Positions 34,501-43,410 of a DNA stretch of 64,000 nt are shown here, one piece after another (the first letter of the stretch is position 1; each line of letters begins with the position of its first letter). Origin of the DNA: Amycolatopsis sp. NBC_01488 (lineage in GTDB: Bacteria; Actinomycetota; Actinomycetes; Mycobacteriales; Pseudonocardiaceae); NCBI RefSeq assembly GCF_036227105.1, contig NZ_CP109434.1:3600001-3664000 (forward strand). The letters run 5' to 3'. A model generated the notes under the pieces. The model was not told the DNA's origin and did no database searches. It saw nothing but the letters and a program-made list of their open reading frames with translations. The position numbers and the translations under genes were made by a program.

Positions 34501-35871
34501 GTGGAGTACGCAGAGCACATCGCAGACCTCGTGGGCAACACCCCCCTGGTCAAGCTGAACTCGTTGACCAAGGGGCTCAAGCCGCTCGTGCTGGCCAAGG
34601 TCGAGTACCTGAACCCGGGTGGCTCGGTCAAGGACCGCATCGCGCTGCGCATGATCGAAGCCGCGGAGCGCTCCGGCGAGCTGCGCCCCGGCGGCACGAT
34701 CGTGGAGCCGACGTCCGGCAACACCGGCGTCGGCCTGGCCATGGTCGCGCAGCGCAAGGGCTACCAGTGCGTGTTCGTCTGCCCGGACAAGGTCAGCGAG
34801 GACAAGCGCAACGTGCTCAAGGCGTACGGCGCCCGCGTCGTGGTGTGCCCGACGGCTGTCGCGCCTGAGCACCCGGACTCCTACTACAACGTCTCCGACC
34901 GCCTGGTCCGCGAGATCGACGGCGCCTGGAAGCCCAACCAGTACGCCAACCCGCAGAACCCGGAGAGCCACTACCTCTCCACCGGCCCCGAGCTGTGGAA
35001 GCAGACCGACGGGAAGATCACGCACTTCGTCGCGGGCGTCGGCACCGGCGGCACGATCTCCGGCACCGGCAAGTACCTCAAGGAGGTCAGCGACGGCGCC
35101 GTGCAGGTGGTCGGCGCCGACCCGGAGGGCTCGGTCTACTCCGGCGGCAGCGGCCGGCCGTACCTGGTCGAAGGCGTCGGCGAGGACTTCTGGCCGGACA
35201 CCTACGACCGGAACATCGCCGACGAGATCATCCCGGTCTCCGACGCCGACTCCTTCCAGATCACCCGGCGCCTCGCGCTGGAAGAGGGCCTCCTGGTCGG
35301 CGGCTCCTGCGGGATGGCCGTCGCGGCTGCGCTGAAGCTCGCCGAGCGGCTCACCGAGGACGACGTCGTGGTCGTGCTGCTGCCCGACGGCGGCCGCGGC
35401 TACCTGACGAAGGTGTTCAACGACACCTGGATGTCCTCCTACGGCTTCCTGCCGCCCGACTCCTCCGGCGCGACGGTCGCCGACGTGCTCACCAAGAAGA
35501 GCGGCCAGCTGCCGGCCCTGGTGCACTCGCACCCGAACGAGACGGTCGCCGAGGCCATCGCGATCCTGGCCGAGTTCGACGTCAGCCAGATGCCCGTGGT
35601 CAGCGCGGAGCCGCCGGTGATGGCGGCCGAGGTCGTCGGCGCGGTCAACGAGCGCGACCTGCTCGACGCGCTGTTCACCGGCAAGGCGCAGCTGGCCGAC
35701 CGGCTCGAGCGGCACATGTCGCCGCCGCTGCCGACCATCGGCGGCGGTGAGCAGGTCGGGGCCGCGATGACCGCGCTCGAGGGTGCCGACGGCGCGCTCG
35801 TGCTGGTCGACGGCAAGCCGGCCGGGGTCGTCACCCGGCACGACCTCCTGGGCTTCCTCGCCGGTCGCTGA
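34501..35871 (+). CDS. cbs: cystathionine beta-synthase
   Basis: A 456-residue PLP enzyme starting at GTG 34501. The catalytic domain has Lys44 in NPGGSVKDRI, the substrate loop TSGNTGVGLA and the phosphate cup GTGGTISGTG. Residues beyond about 330 form two CBS domains (VADVLTKKSGQLPALV, VVTRHDLLGFL). The pair of C-terminal CBS domains separates it from plain cysteine synthases. It condenses homocysteine with serine. With the cystathionine gamma-lyase at 38858 it gives the reverse transsulfuration route to cysteine, which feeds mycothiol. Confidence 0.9.
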   Translation: MEYAEHIADLVGNTPLVKLNSLTKGLKPLVLAKVEYLNPGGSVKDRIALRMIEAAERSGELRPGGTIVEPTSGNTGVGLAMVAQRKGYQCVFVCPDKVSEDKRNVLKAYGARVVVCPTAVAPEHPDSYYNVSDRLVREIDGAWKPNQYANPQNPESHYLSTGPELWKQTDGKITHFVAGVGTGGTISGTGKYLKEVSDGAVQVVGADPEGSVYSGGSGRPYLVEGVGEDFWPDTYDRNIADEIIPVSDADSFQITRRLALEEGLLVGGSCGMAVAAALKLAERLTEDDVVVVLLPDGGRGYLTKVFNDTWMSSYGFLPPDSSGATVADVLTKKSGQLPALVHSHPNETVAEAIAILAEFDVSQMPVVSAEPPVMAAEVVGAVNERDLLDALFTGKAQLADRLERHMSPPLPTIGGGEQVGAAMTALEGADGALVLVDGKPAGVVTRHDLLGFLAGR

Positions 35872-35900
35872 GCGGGAGCTGGGAAGGTCCTTCATCGGCG

Positions 35901-35935
35901 CACCCGGCCGGGGCGTTACGAGCGCCCCGCCGGGT
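35901..35935 (+). terminator. terminator after cystathionine beta-synthase
   Basis: CACCCGGCCGGGGCG (35901-35915) pairs with CGCCCCGCCGGGTG (35922-35935) with a single bulged C. It lies 30 bases after the stop codon of the beta-synthase gene. Confidence 0.65.
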
Positions 35936-35999
35936 GATCCGATAGCGTGGGCGCAAATAGAACACTTTCGCGTCCTCGTCAAGGGGGTTCAAGACCCAC

Positions 36000-37544
36000 A
36001 TGAGTGCACCGCAGCCACCGAACCAGCCGTGGGGTGGCGGCCAGCCACCTCAGGGCCCGCCGAGTGGCCCCCAGCCGCAGCAGGACGACCCGTTCGGGAG
36101 TCCGGAGCCGACGCAGGTCGTGCAGCCCGCCCAGCCACAGGGCGGTTCCCCGTTCGGGGAGACGCCGGAGCCGACGCAGGTCGTCCAGCCCGCCCAGCCG
36201 GGTGAGGGCGGGGCGGGCGCGACCCAGGCGATGCCGCCGGTCGACGCGAACGCGACGCAGTGGGTGAACCCGGCCGGCGGCGACGCCCCGGTCGGGGACT
36301 CCACGCAGCTGGTGCCGCCGGGCTCCCAGCCGCCGGCGATCCCGTACACCCCGCCGCCGAGCGCGGCCGACAACCCGGCCGCGGCGTTCGGCCAGCAGCC
36401 GGGCGGCTTCGGCCAGCAGGGTGGCTACGGTCAGCCGGGGCAGCCCGGTCAGCCGGGTGGGTTCGGGCAGCAGCCGGGCGGCTTCGGCCAGCCGGGGCAG
36501 CCCGGCCAGCCGCCGCAGGGCTTCGGCGGTCCCGGCTTCGGTGGTCCCCAGCAGCCCGGCTTCGGTGGTCAGCCGCCGCAGTTCGGCGCGCCGTCGGGCG
36601 GGGGCAACGGCCTCTTCGGCTACATCGCCGGTGGCGTCGTCGCCCTGCTCGGGCTGATCGCGCTGATCATCTCGTTCAGCTACCTGGGCGACGCGAGCGA
36701 CTACTCGGCCCTCTTCGACGGCGCGCCGGACCAGGACGCGATCAACAAGGTGCTCGACGCGGCCGGCATCGTCGGTCCGGGCACGGTCTGGTTCTACGTG
36801 ATCATGATCCTGGTGGCGTCGCTGATCTCCCTCGCGGGCGGGGTCGGCTTGGCGCTGGCGGGCAGGCTGGGCGGGATCAAGAAGTTCGTCCCGATCGCGG
36901 TCGTCGCGGGTGGCGCGCTGCTCACGCTCTTCGCGCTGCTGCTCAAGATCGGCATGACGCCGAACGCCCAGACGCTCGCGCAGGCGTCCGCGTCCGAGAA
37001 GGACACGTTCGGCCTCGGGCTCCCGCCGCTGATCATCGGCGTGCTGATCCTCGTCGTGGGCGTGCTCGGGCTCATCCCGGCGACCCGGCAGTTCGTCGGC
37101 CTCGGTGGCGGCGGTGCCGCGCCGGGCGGGCCGCAGGGCTTCGGTGGCCCTCCGGGTCAGGGTGGCTTCGGCGGTCCGCAGCAGCCGGGCGGGTTCGGCC
37201 AGCCGGGCCAGCACGGGCCGCCGGGTGGCTTCGGTGGCCCGCAGCAGGGTGGCTACGGCCAGCCGGGGCAACCGCCGCAGGGCTACGGACCCCCTCCGGG
37301 CTACGGCCAGCCGGGCGGACCGAATCCGTCCAGCGGCGGGTTCCCGCAGCCGTCGAGTGGGGGCTTCCCGCAGCCGGGTCAGCCGCAGCAGCCGGGCGGG
37401 TACGGCCAGCCGGGCCAGCCGCCGCACGGCTATCCGCAGCAGCCGGGTCAGCCCCCGCAGGGCTGGGGCCAGCCGCCGGGGCAGCAGGGCCCGCCGAGCG
37501 GCGGGTTCGGCCAGCCCGGCCAGCCGCCCCAGCAGCAGTGGTGA
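36000..37544 (+). CDS. Gly/Pro/Gln-rich four-helix membrane protein (DUF5336-like)
   Basis: A 514-residue protein. A disordered N-terminus of about 200 residues (repeats such as [11 protein letters not shown] and [13 protein letters not shown]) precedes four membrane helices ([20 protein letters not shown], then three more to [10 protein letters not shown]). A second low-complexity tail follows, made of GGFGQPGQ and GYGQPGQP units. This matches the mycobacterial 34-kDa antigen-like family, whose function is not settled. The ATG at 36000 and the long disordered tails suggest a cytoplasmic scaffold on the membrane. It ends at a strong terminator. Confidence 0.78.
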   Translation: MSAPQPPNQPWGGGQPPQGPPSGPQPQQDDPFGSPEPTQVVQPAQPQGGSPFGETPEPTQVVQPAQPGEGGAGATQAMPPVDANATQWVNPAGGDAPVGDSTQLVPPGSQPPAIPYTPPPSAADNPAAAFGQQPGGFGQQGGYGQPGQPGQPGGFGQQPGGFGQPGQPGQPPQGFGGPGFGGPQQPGFGGQPPQFGAPSGGGNGLFGYIAGGVVALLGLIALIISFSYLGDASDYSALFDGAPDQDAINKVLDAAGIVGPGTVWFYVIMILVASLISLAGGVGLALAGRLGGIKKFVPIAVVAGGALLTLFALLLKIGMTPNAQTLAQASASEKDTFGLGLPPLIIGVLILVVGVLGLIPATRQFVGLGGGGAAPGGPQGFGGPPGQGGFGGPQQPGGFGQPGQHGPPGGFGGPQQGGYGQPGQPPQGYGPPPGYGQPGGPNPSSGGFPQPSSGGFPQPGQPQQPGGYGQPGQPPHGYPQQPGQPPQGWGQPPGQQGPPSGGFGQPGQPPQQQW

Positions 37545-37561
37545 GCTAGTACACCTCCCTT

Positions 37562-37593
37562 CGTGCCCCGGAGCCATTCGGCTCCGGGGCACG
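37562..37593. terminator. 14-bp perfect terminator hairpin
   Basis: CGTGCCCCGGAGCC (37562-37575), loop ATTC, then the exact complement (37580-37593). It follows the DUF5336-like gene by 18 bases and isolates it from the two small membrane-protein genes downstream. Confidence 0.8.
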
Positions 37594-37804
37594 CTGCATT
37601 GATGGCCGAATGCGCACTCGTCCTTTTCGGACAATTGCGGATGGTGCCGGGTCGGGCCGATTGCGTGACAGCATTTCTGCCGCTACCGCAGGAAAATGAT
37701 CTTGGGTTCCGCCGTCCGGCCGAATTCCGTTCTCTTTCGGAGTCAATTCCCCCTTTCCGGACTAGGGTGAGCGCGGTGTCCTGCGTTCTGCTGATGGGGG
37801 AGTC

Positions 37805-38341
37805 GTGACCGGTCCACGCGGATTTGCGGTGTCGCATTCGCATTCGTATTCATCGGCTCGGCCGTCCGGAGTAACGGCGGTCCTCGCCGGCCTGCTCGGG
37901 CTGGCGGCCGCTGTCGCCGCGGGATTCGTGCCGGTCCGGACCTTCCTCGACATGCCCCCCGAATTCAGCCTCGGCGCCCTGCCGGGCTGGGTGCTGGCGG
38001 ACCTGGCCGGCTACCTCGGCGCCGGGCTCGTGCTCCTGCTGGGCGCACTGGCGACGCTGTTCCGCGCGACGGCGGGCGCGGTCCTGCTCGGCCTGGGTGC
38101 CCTGCTGGCTATCGGGGCACTGCTGACGGAGCCGCTGTCGGTGGGCGTCCCCCTGGCCCGGTTCGCGGACGCGATGTTCACCCACGGCGGGTTCGCGATG
38201 GTCGACCGGGTGAGCCTCGCGGCCCTGGCGGTGCTGGTGCTGGTCCTGGCGCTGCTGCCGCCGACGTTCCGCTACCTGCGCTACCGCACGCCGACGCTGC
38301 CGGTGTGGACGGGCCAGGAGGCCTACTCGTCGCGGAGCTGA
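37805..38341 (+). CDS. four-helix membrane protein of unknown function
   Basis: A 178-residue protein from a GTG at 37805 behind GGGGGAG. A His/Ser-rich N-terminus precedes about four hydrophobic helices (VTAVLAGLLGLAAAVAAGF, GYLGAGLVLLLGALATLF and two more). A short basic tail follows. No motif identifies it. It is followed 47 bases later by another small membrane-protein gene on the same strand, and both lie between the two transsulfuration genes. Confidence 0.7.
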   Translation: MTGPRGFAVSHSHSYSSARPSGVTAVLAGLLGLAAAVAAGFVPVRTFLDMPPEFSLGALPGWVLADLAGYLGAGLVLLLGALATLFRATAGAVLLGLGALLAIGALLTEPLSVGVPLARFADAMFTHGGFAMVDRVSLAALAVLVLVLALLPPTFRYLRYRTPTLPVWTGQEAYSSRS

Positions 38342-38388
38342 TGACCCGTACCAGTCACTCCCGGTAACCGACCGTATCCTCGGCAGCC

Positions 38389-38823
38389 GTGACGCTAACC
38401 GAAGGCCGGACGGCGCTCGCCGCCGCGGTGCTCGCTCTACTCGGCGGGCTGCTCTACCTGACCGGGCTCGTCCTGGACGTCGTCGCGCTCGTGCGGTTTC
38501 CCGCCGACGCCGGCCGCGTGGCCATCCATGCCGCCGTGGACGTCGTGCTCGCCTCGACCTTGCTGTCCGGCGGTTTCCTGCTGCTGCGCCGGCAGCCGGC
38601 CGGCCGGATCGGCTGCATCGCCGGGAGCACGGCGGCGCTGCTCGCGACCGTCACCTCGGCGGCCCTCGCGGCCGCGGGGGTCACGCTCGGCGGCCCTGGC
38701 GCCTTGGGAATGGGCGGGCTGACGGCGCTGGCCCTGGTGGTGCCGCCGGCGCTGGCCACGCTGCTGCTCGCGATGTCCGCCCCGGCCGCCCGGTGGTGTG
38801 ACACTGAGATCCGTCCCACCTGA
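38389..38823 (+). CDS. small multi-pass membrane protein
   Basis: A 144-residue, very hydrophobic protein from a GTG at 38389 with about four helices (ALAAAVLALLGGLLYLTGLVL, VVLASTLLSGGFLLLRR and two more). It resembles its upstream neighbour in size and build, though I see no clear sequence repeat between them. Its function is unknown. It ends 34 bases before the cystathionine gamma-lyase gene and may be co-transcribed with it. Confidence 0.65.
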   Translation: MTLTEGRTALAAAVLALLGGLLYLTGLVLDVVALVRFPADAGRVAIHAAVDVVLASTLLSGGFLLLRRQPAGRIGCIAGSTAALLATVTSAALAAAGVTLGGPGALGMGGLTALALVVPPALATLLLAMSAPAARWCDTEIRPT

Positions 38824-38857
38824 CGGGAATGCCAGGGCCTCGCCGTACGCTGACCCC

Positions 38858-40015
38858 ATGGTGGACGACTACTCCGTACTGGGATTCGAGACCCGCGCGA
38901 TCCACGCCGGTCAGAAGCCCGACCCCCGCACCGGCGCCGTGATCGTGCCGATCTACCAGACCTCCACCTACGCGCAGGACGGCGTGGGCGGGACCCGCGA
39001 GGGCGACTACGAGTACTCGCGCACCGCGAACCCGACCCGCTCGGCGCTGGAGGAGGCGCTGGCCTCGCTGGAAGGCGGCCGGCACGCGCTGGCCTACGCC
39101 TCCGGCATGGCGGCCTCCGACGTGGTGCTGCGCAGTACCCTGCGCCCCGGCGACCACCTCGTGCTCGGCAACGACGCGTACGGCGGCACGTTCCGCCTGA
39201 TCGACAAGGTGCTCAGCCTGTGGGGCGTCGAGCACACCGTCGCCGACCTGGCGAACCTCGACGAGGTGCGCGCCGCGATCCGACCGGAGACCAAGCTGAT
39301 CTGGTGCGAGTCGCCGACCAACCCGATGCTCGGCATCGCCGACATCGCCGCGCTGGCCGGGGTCGCGCACGACGCCGACGCGCGCCTTGTGGTCGACAAC
39401 ACCTTCGCGACGCCGTACCTGCAGAACCCGCTTTCGCTGGGCGCGGACATCGTGCTGCACTCGACGACGAAGTACCTCGGCGGCCACTCCGACGTCGTCG
39501 GCGGCGCGGTGATCACCAACGAGGACGAGCTGCGCGAGCAGCTGTTCTACCTGCGCAACGCCGCGGGCGCGGTGCCCGGCCCGTTCGACGCGTGGCTGAC
39601 CCTGCGTGGCATCAAGACGCTGGCCCTGCGCATGGAACGCCACAGCGACAACGCCGAGCTGATCGTCCAGGCGCTGGTCAAGCACCCGAAGGTCGCGAAG
39701 GTCTACTACCCGGGCCTGCCGGAGCACCCTGGCCACGAGACGGCCGCCAAGCAGATGCGCCGCTTCGGCGGAATGGTCTCGTTCAGCCACGCGGACGGCG
39801 AGCAGGCGGCGCTGGAGGTGGCGTCCCGCACGAAGCTGTTCATCCTGGCCGAGTCGCTCGGCGGCATCGAGTCGCTGATCGAGCACCCGGGCAAGATGAC
39901 CCACGCGAGCACGGCGGGCTCGACGCTCCAGGTGCCGGCGGACCTGCTGCGCCTGTCGGTCGGCATCGAGGACGGCCGCGACCTGGTCGCGGACCTGCTG
40001 ACCGCACTGGGCTGA
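38858..40015 (+). CDS. cystathionine gamma-lyase / gamma-synthase family enzyme
   Basis: A 385-residue PLP enzyme of the Cys/Met metabolism family, starting at ATG 38858 (YSVLGFETRAIHAGQKPDP). PLP binds Lys205 in HSTTKYLGGHSDVVGG; EYSRTANPTR and LIWCESPTNP are further family marks. Lyase and synthase are hard to separate by motif. The nearby beta-synthase favours gamma-lyase, which would complete homocysteine to cysteine conversion. A terminator lies just beyond. Confidence 0.88.
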   Translation: MVDDYSVLGFETRAIHAGQKPDPRTGAVIVPIYQTSTYAQDGVGGTREGDYEYSRTANPTRSALEEALASLEGGRHALAYASGMAASDVVLRSTLRPGDHLVLGNDAYGGTFRLIDKVLSLWGVEHTVADLANLDEVRAAIRPETKLIWCESPTNPMLGIADIAALAGVAHDADARLVVDNTFATPYLQNPLSLGADIVLHSTTKYLGGHSDVVGGAVITNEDELREQLFYLRNAAGAVPGPFDAWLTLRGIKTLALRMERHSDNAELIVQALVKHPKVAKVYYPGLPEHPGHETAAKQMRRFGGMVSFSHADGEQAALEVASRTKLFILAESLGGIESLIEHPGKMTHASTAGSTLQVPADLLRLSVGIEDGRDLVADLLTALG

Positions 40016-40034
40016 CCTCCCGGACACAGCGAAA

Positions 40035-40059
40035 CGGCGCCGGATCCGCTCCGGCGCCG
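40035..40059. terminator. bidirectional terminator after cystathionine gamma-lyase
   Basis: CGGCGCCGGA (40035-40044) and its complement (40050-40059) form a ten-base stem around TCCGC, in the 60-base gap between two convergent genes. Confidence 0.7.
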
Positions 40060-40075
40060 GTTCGCTTGCCCGAGA

Positions 40076-40348
40076 TCAGGGGTTGTAGTTCCCGTGCACG
40101 ACGCCGCCCGACTTCGGGGTGCCCGTCGCGGGGAGGTTCGCGCCGTCGACGCAGCCGCCGACCAGCTCGACGTGGCTGTCGTGGCGGATGTACTGGGCCG
40201 GGGAACCGCACGAGGCGCTGTCCACGGTGAAGTACGCGGCTCCGGTCAGCGCGGCCGCCGAGGCGACGCCGATGACCAGCGGGAGCAGGCCGGCCGACCG
40301 GGTCGCGCGGCTCCGTCGAGCGGCGTCCGCGTCGTTCCCCCGTGCCAT
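40076..40348 (-). CDS. small membrane-anchored exported protein
   Basis: A 90-residue protein from ATG 40348, behind GGGAG. A basic N-terminus (ARRSRATRSAG) precedes one hydrophobic helix (LLPLVIGVASAAALTGAAYF). A 45-residue extracellular part with two Cys follows (SASCGSPAQYI, LVGGCVDGAN) that may form a disulfide. No family is recognised. It is divergent from threonine ammonia-lyase across about 95 bases. Confidence 0.65.
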   Translation of the reverse strand: MARGNDADAARRSRATRSAGLLPLVIGVASAAALTGAAYFTVDSASCGSPAQYIRHDSHVELVGGCVDGANLPATGTPKSGGVVHGNYNP

Positions 40349-40443
40349 GGTTGCTCCCTGTTTACCGTGCGTTGACACGCCCCAGGGTACCCGGCTCCCG
40401 GTCCGGTCAACCTGTGGAGTTCCTGAGTGGCATCATCCCGGCC

Positions 40444-41646
40444 ATGGAACTCGTGACCATCGAGCGGATCCAGGCCGCCCGGGAACTCCTACGCGGAGTG
40501 ACCCGGGTGACGCCGATGGAGCACGCGCGTGACCTGCGCAAGCTCCACGGCGGTCCGGTGCACCTGAAGTGCGAAAACCTGCAGCGCACCGGGTCGTTCA
40601 AGATCCGCGGCGCCTACACCCGCATCCACGGCCTCAGCGAGGCCGAGCGCGAACGCGGCGTCGTCGCGGCCAGTGCCGGCAACCACGCGCAGGGCGTCGC
40701 GCTCGCGTCGTCGCTGCTCGGGGCCAAGTCCACGGTCTTCATGCCCCTGCGGGCGCCGCTGCCGAAGCTCGCCGCCACCCGCGGGTACGGCGCCGACGTC
40801 CACCTCCACGGCGCGCTGCTGGAAGAGACCCTCGCCGCGGCGATCGAGTTCGGCGAGCGGACCGGCGCGGTGTTCATCCACCCCTTCGACCACGCGGATG
40901 TCATCGCCGGCCAGGGCACCGTCGGCCTCGAGATCCTCGAGCAGGTGCCGGGCGTGAAGACGATCCTGGTCGCGACTGGCGGCGGCGGGCTGGTCGGCGG
41001 GGTCGCGTCGGCGGTGAAGGCGGTGCGTCCGGACGTCCGCGTAGTCGGCGTCCAGGCCGAGGAGGCGGCGGCGTACCCGCCGTCGCTGGCCCAGGGCATG
41101 CCGGTCCGGCTGAGCTCGACCTCGACGATGGCCGACGGGATCGCGGTCGGCGAGCCGGGCCTGGTCAGTTTCGCGCACGTCGCGTCGCTGGTGGACGACG
41201 TCGTGACGGTGTCCGAGGAGTCCCTTTCCCGCGCGGTGCTGCTCTGCCTGGAACGCCGGAAGCTGGTCGTCGAACCGGCCGGCGCGGCGACGGTCGCGGC
41301 GCTGCTGCAGCACCCCGGCGTCTTCGAGCCGCCGGTGGTGGCGATCCTCTCCGGCGGCAACGTCGACCCGGTGCTGCTCCTGCAGATCATCCAGCACGGC
41401 ATGACCGCGGGCGGCCGCTACCTGCGCCTGCACCTGCGCGTCCCGGACCGCCCGGGGTCGCTCGTGGGCGTGCTGTCCTGCGTGAGCGAGCTGGGCGCGA
41501 ACGTGCTCGACGTGGAGCATTCCCGCATCTCCGGCAGCCTCGACCTCGGCGAGGCCGACGTCGTGCTGGCGCTCGAAACGCGCGGTCCCGAGCACTGCAA
41601 GGACCTCGAGATCGCGCTGACGAATGCGGGTTACACCGTCGTCTGA
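40444..41646 (+). CDS. ilvA: threonine ammonia-lyase
   Basis: A 400-residue PLP enzyme converting threonine to 2-oxobutanoate, the first step to isoleucine. PLP Lys53 is in TGSFKIRGAY, with SAGNHAQGVA and GGGGLVGG as cofactor loops. A C-terminal ACT-type regulatory domain follows from about residue 325 (LHLRVPDRPGSLVGVLSCV). The length fits the short class with one ACT domain, which may be biosynthetic or catabolic. The 2-oxobutanoate released by cystathionine gamma-lyase is the same product, so the neighbouring pathways meet here. The ATG at 40444 is the family start. Confidence 0.9.
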   Translation: MELVTIERIQAARELLRGVTRVTPMEHARDLRKLHGGPVHLKCENLQRTGSFKIRGAYTRIHGLSEAERERGVVAASAGNHAQGVALASSLLGAKSTVFMPLRAPLPKLAATRGYGADVHLHGALLEETLAAAIEFGERTGAVFIHPFDHADVIAGQGTVGLEILEQVPGVKTILVATGGGGLVGGVASAVKAVRPDVRVVGVQAEEAAAYPPSLAQGMPVRLSSTSTMADGIAVGEPGLVSFAHVASLVDDVVTVSEESLSRAVLLCLERRKLVVEPAGAATVAALLQHPGVFEPPVVAILSGGNVDPVLLLQIIQHGMTAGGRYLRLHLRVPDRPGSLVGVLSCVSELGANVLDVEHSRISGSLDLGEADVVLALETRGPEHCKDLEIALTNAGYTVV

Positions 41647-41680
41647 AGCCGCTTACGGGAATTCCGCGTGGCGGAGCGTG

Positions 41681-42514
41681 TCAGAGCTCTTCCCCGGTGA
41701 TCGCGGCCAGTGCGAGGTCCTTGGCCGGTTCGGGAACCTCCGACGGCGCGGTGAAGCGGCGAGCCCGGATGTGGGCGACCAGGTCCGGGTCCGGCGGCAC
41801 GCCGTGCTCACGCAGGTAGTACGCCACCGCGCCGGGCCAAGCCCACGCGCCGTCGGTGCGGAAGTTCATCGGCACCGCGTCCGCGCGGTCGGGCGCGAAC
41901 GCGTCCGGGCCGTTGCTGCGCGAGGCGAGGATGACCGGCGCCGCGTCCAGGTACGCCAGCACCCGCTCGGCCTCGGCCGGGACGAGCGGACGGCGGCGGA
42001 CGAGCGGCTTGCCGGACGCGTCGACGCCGTCGTAGATCCGCGGCGTGCGCACCTGCCCGTCGGACACCGGCGCGGCCATCCCGGCCCGCTCCCGCAGCCA
42101 CGCCGGGACGTGCTCGTCGGCGCGCGGGAAGAACCGCAGCTCGTCCTGGAACCCGATCGGCGGCGGCTGCTGCCGGAACGGCGGCTCGAGGTCGGGCCCG
42201 ACGAAGTCGGCGACGGGGGGCCTGCCCGGCTCGAAGACGAGGATCGCGCCCAGCCAGGTGCCGCGGCCGGGCTGGTACATGCCCGACCGCAGCACGCCGA
42301 GCAGGCGCACCGCCTCCGGGTGCGGCTGGACCACCCGGGGCGTCCCGTCCGGCGTCGTCACCAGCAGGTCGGCCTCGACGTGCCGGCCGGCGGCGCGGTA
42401 CTCGACGCGCAGCTGCCGCCAGCCCGGCGGCACCTGGGCGGTCAGCACCGCCCCGATCTGCCCGACGAGCTCCTGCTGCTGCTCCGGCCGCAACGGCCCC
42501 GGTGGCTGGGTCAT
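41681..42514 (-). CDS. immunity-type protein: YezG-like domain plus an unassigned domain
   Basis: A 277-residue protein, last gene of the toxin operon. Residues 1-145 carry the same pattern as the upstream immunity protein (PPGWRQLRVEYRAAG, then GRGTWLGAILVFEP, then FPRADEHVPAWLRE), which resembles YezG/DUF600, the partner of Bacillus YeeF nuclease toxins. Residues 150-277 form another domain (RRPLVPAEAERVLAYLDAAP, DGAWAWPGAVAYYLREHGVP) that I recognise as recurrent in actinobacterial toxin loci but cannot name. The start at 42514 is two bases from the preceding stop. Confidence 0.75.
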   Translation of the reverse strand: MTQPPGPLRPEQQQELVGQIGAVLTAQVPPGWRQLRVEYRAAGRHVEADLLVTTPDGTPRVVQPHPEAVRLLGVLRSGMYQPGRGTWLGAILVFEPGRPPVADFVGPDLEPPFRQQPPPIGFQDELRFFPRADEHVPAWLRERAGMAAPVSDGQVRTPRIYDGVDASGKPLVRRRPLVPAEAERVLAYLDAAPVILASRSNGPDAFAPDRADAVPMNFRTDGAWAWPGAVAYYLREHGVPPDPDLVAHIRARRFTAPSEVPEPAKDLALAAITGEEL

Positions 42515-42516
42515 GC

Positions 42517-43410
42517 TCAGGCCCCTTCGGCGCCTTGGCGCAGCCAGTCGGGCGTGCGCCGCTCGGAACGCGGGTAGCGGCGCAGCTCTTCGGCGAACGC
42601 CTCGGCCGGCGGCCGCTGCCGGAAACCGGGGTCCTCGTTCACGTTGAACTGGGCTTTGACCGACTCGGGGAACTTCATTTCGTACTTCAGGCTCACCCAC
42701 GTGCCCCGGTCTTCGGATGCCGAAGCCGCGCGGTGGCGCCGCAGCAGCTCGAGCACCTGCTCCGGCGGCGTCCACGGGTAGACCGTCCCGGTGATCGAGT
42801 GGACGACCGCGCCGGACTCTTCGTGGTCGCCGACCGCGCGGAACTGCAGCTGGACGTAGTCCCAGCCCGCGGGAAGAGCGAACTGAAGGGTGTCTGCGAC
42901 GTCCTTCAGCAGGGCGTTCGGCTCGTCCGGGGTCCGCGTTCCGCCGGTTTCCCCCTTGAGCCCTTCCCGGTACCAGGCCGGGATCCACTCGTCGTCACGA
43001 GGAAAGCTTTCGAAGTCGTGGTCGAAGACCCCGGTGTCGACCGGCGGGTCCCACTGGGGGTCCGAGTCGAAGTTGTAGAGCACGCGGTAGGCGCCATCCG
43101 GCTCGATGACCAGGCGCAACGACAGCCAGGTGCCGCGGCCGCGCAGGTACTTCTTCTGCCGCAGCTCGAACAGCAGCGGGCTGACGTCGGGCGGCGGTTC
43201 CATCCGCGCCGGGTCGCCGTCGGGCATGACGACCGCCAGCGAGATCTCCTCGACCGTCGAAGCGACCCGGGCCGTCATGTCGATCCGCAGCCAGCCTTCG
43301 GGAGCGGCGTCCATCAGCCAGCCGCCGATCCAGCGGACGACCTGGTCCTCGTCCGCCTCCCGGAGATCAGGTCCGGGTGGGGGGTACCACGGGGGCTGGG
43401 AGCGGGACAT
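42517..43410 (-). CDS. immunity-type protein with two YezG-like domains
   Basis: A 297-residue acidic cytoplasmic protein made of two related halves. Each has a P-x-GW strand start (PEGWLRIDM, PAGWDYVQLQ), a GTW-S-L strand (RGRGTWLSLRL, EDRGTWVSLKY) and the ending FPRDDEWIPAWYRE or YPRSERRTPDWLRQ. This is the YezG-like immunity fold repeated. Its ATG at 43410 lies 44 bases inside the end of the toxin gene, giving tight coupling of toxin and protection. The assignment rests on pattern and position, not on a search. Confidence 0.75.
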   Translation of the reverse strand: MSRSQPPWYPPPGPDLREADEDQVVRWIGGWLMDAAPEGWLRIDMTARVASTVEEISLAVVMPDGDPARMEPPPDVSPLLFELRQKKYLRGRGTWLSLRLVIEPDGAYRVLYNFDSDPQWDPPVDTGVFDHDFESFPRDDEWIPAWYREGLKGETGGTRTPDEPNALLKDVADTLQFALPAGWDYVQLQFRAVGDHEESGAVVHSITGTVYPWTPPEQVLELLRRHRAASASEDRGTWVSLKYEMKFPESVKAQFNVNEDPGFRQRPPAEAFAEELRRYPRSERRTPDWLRQGAEGA

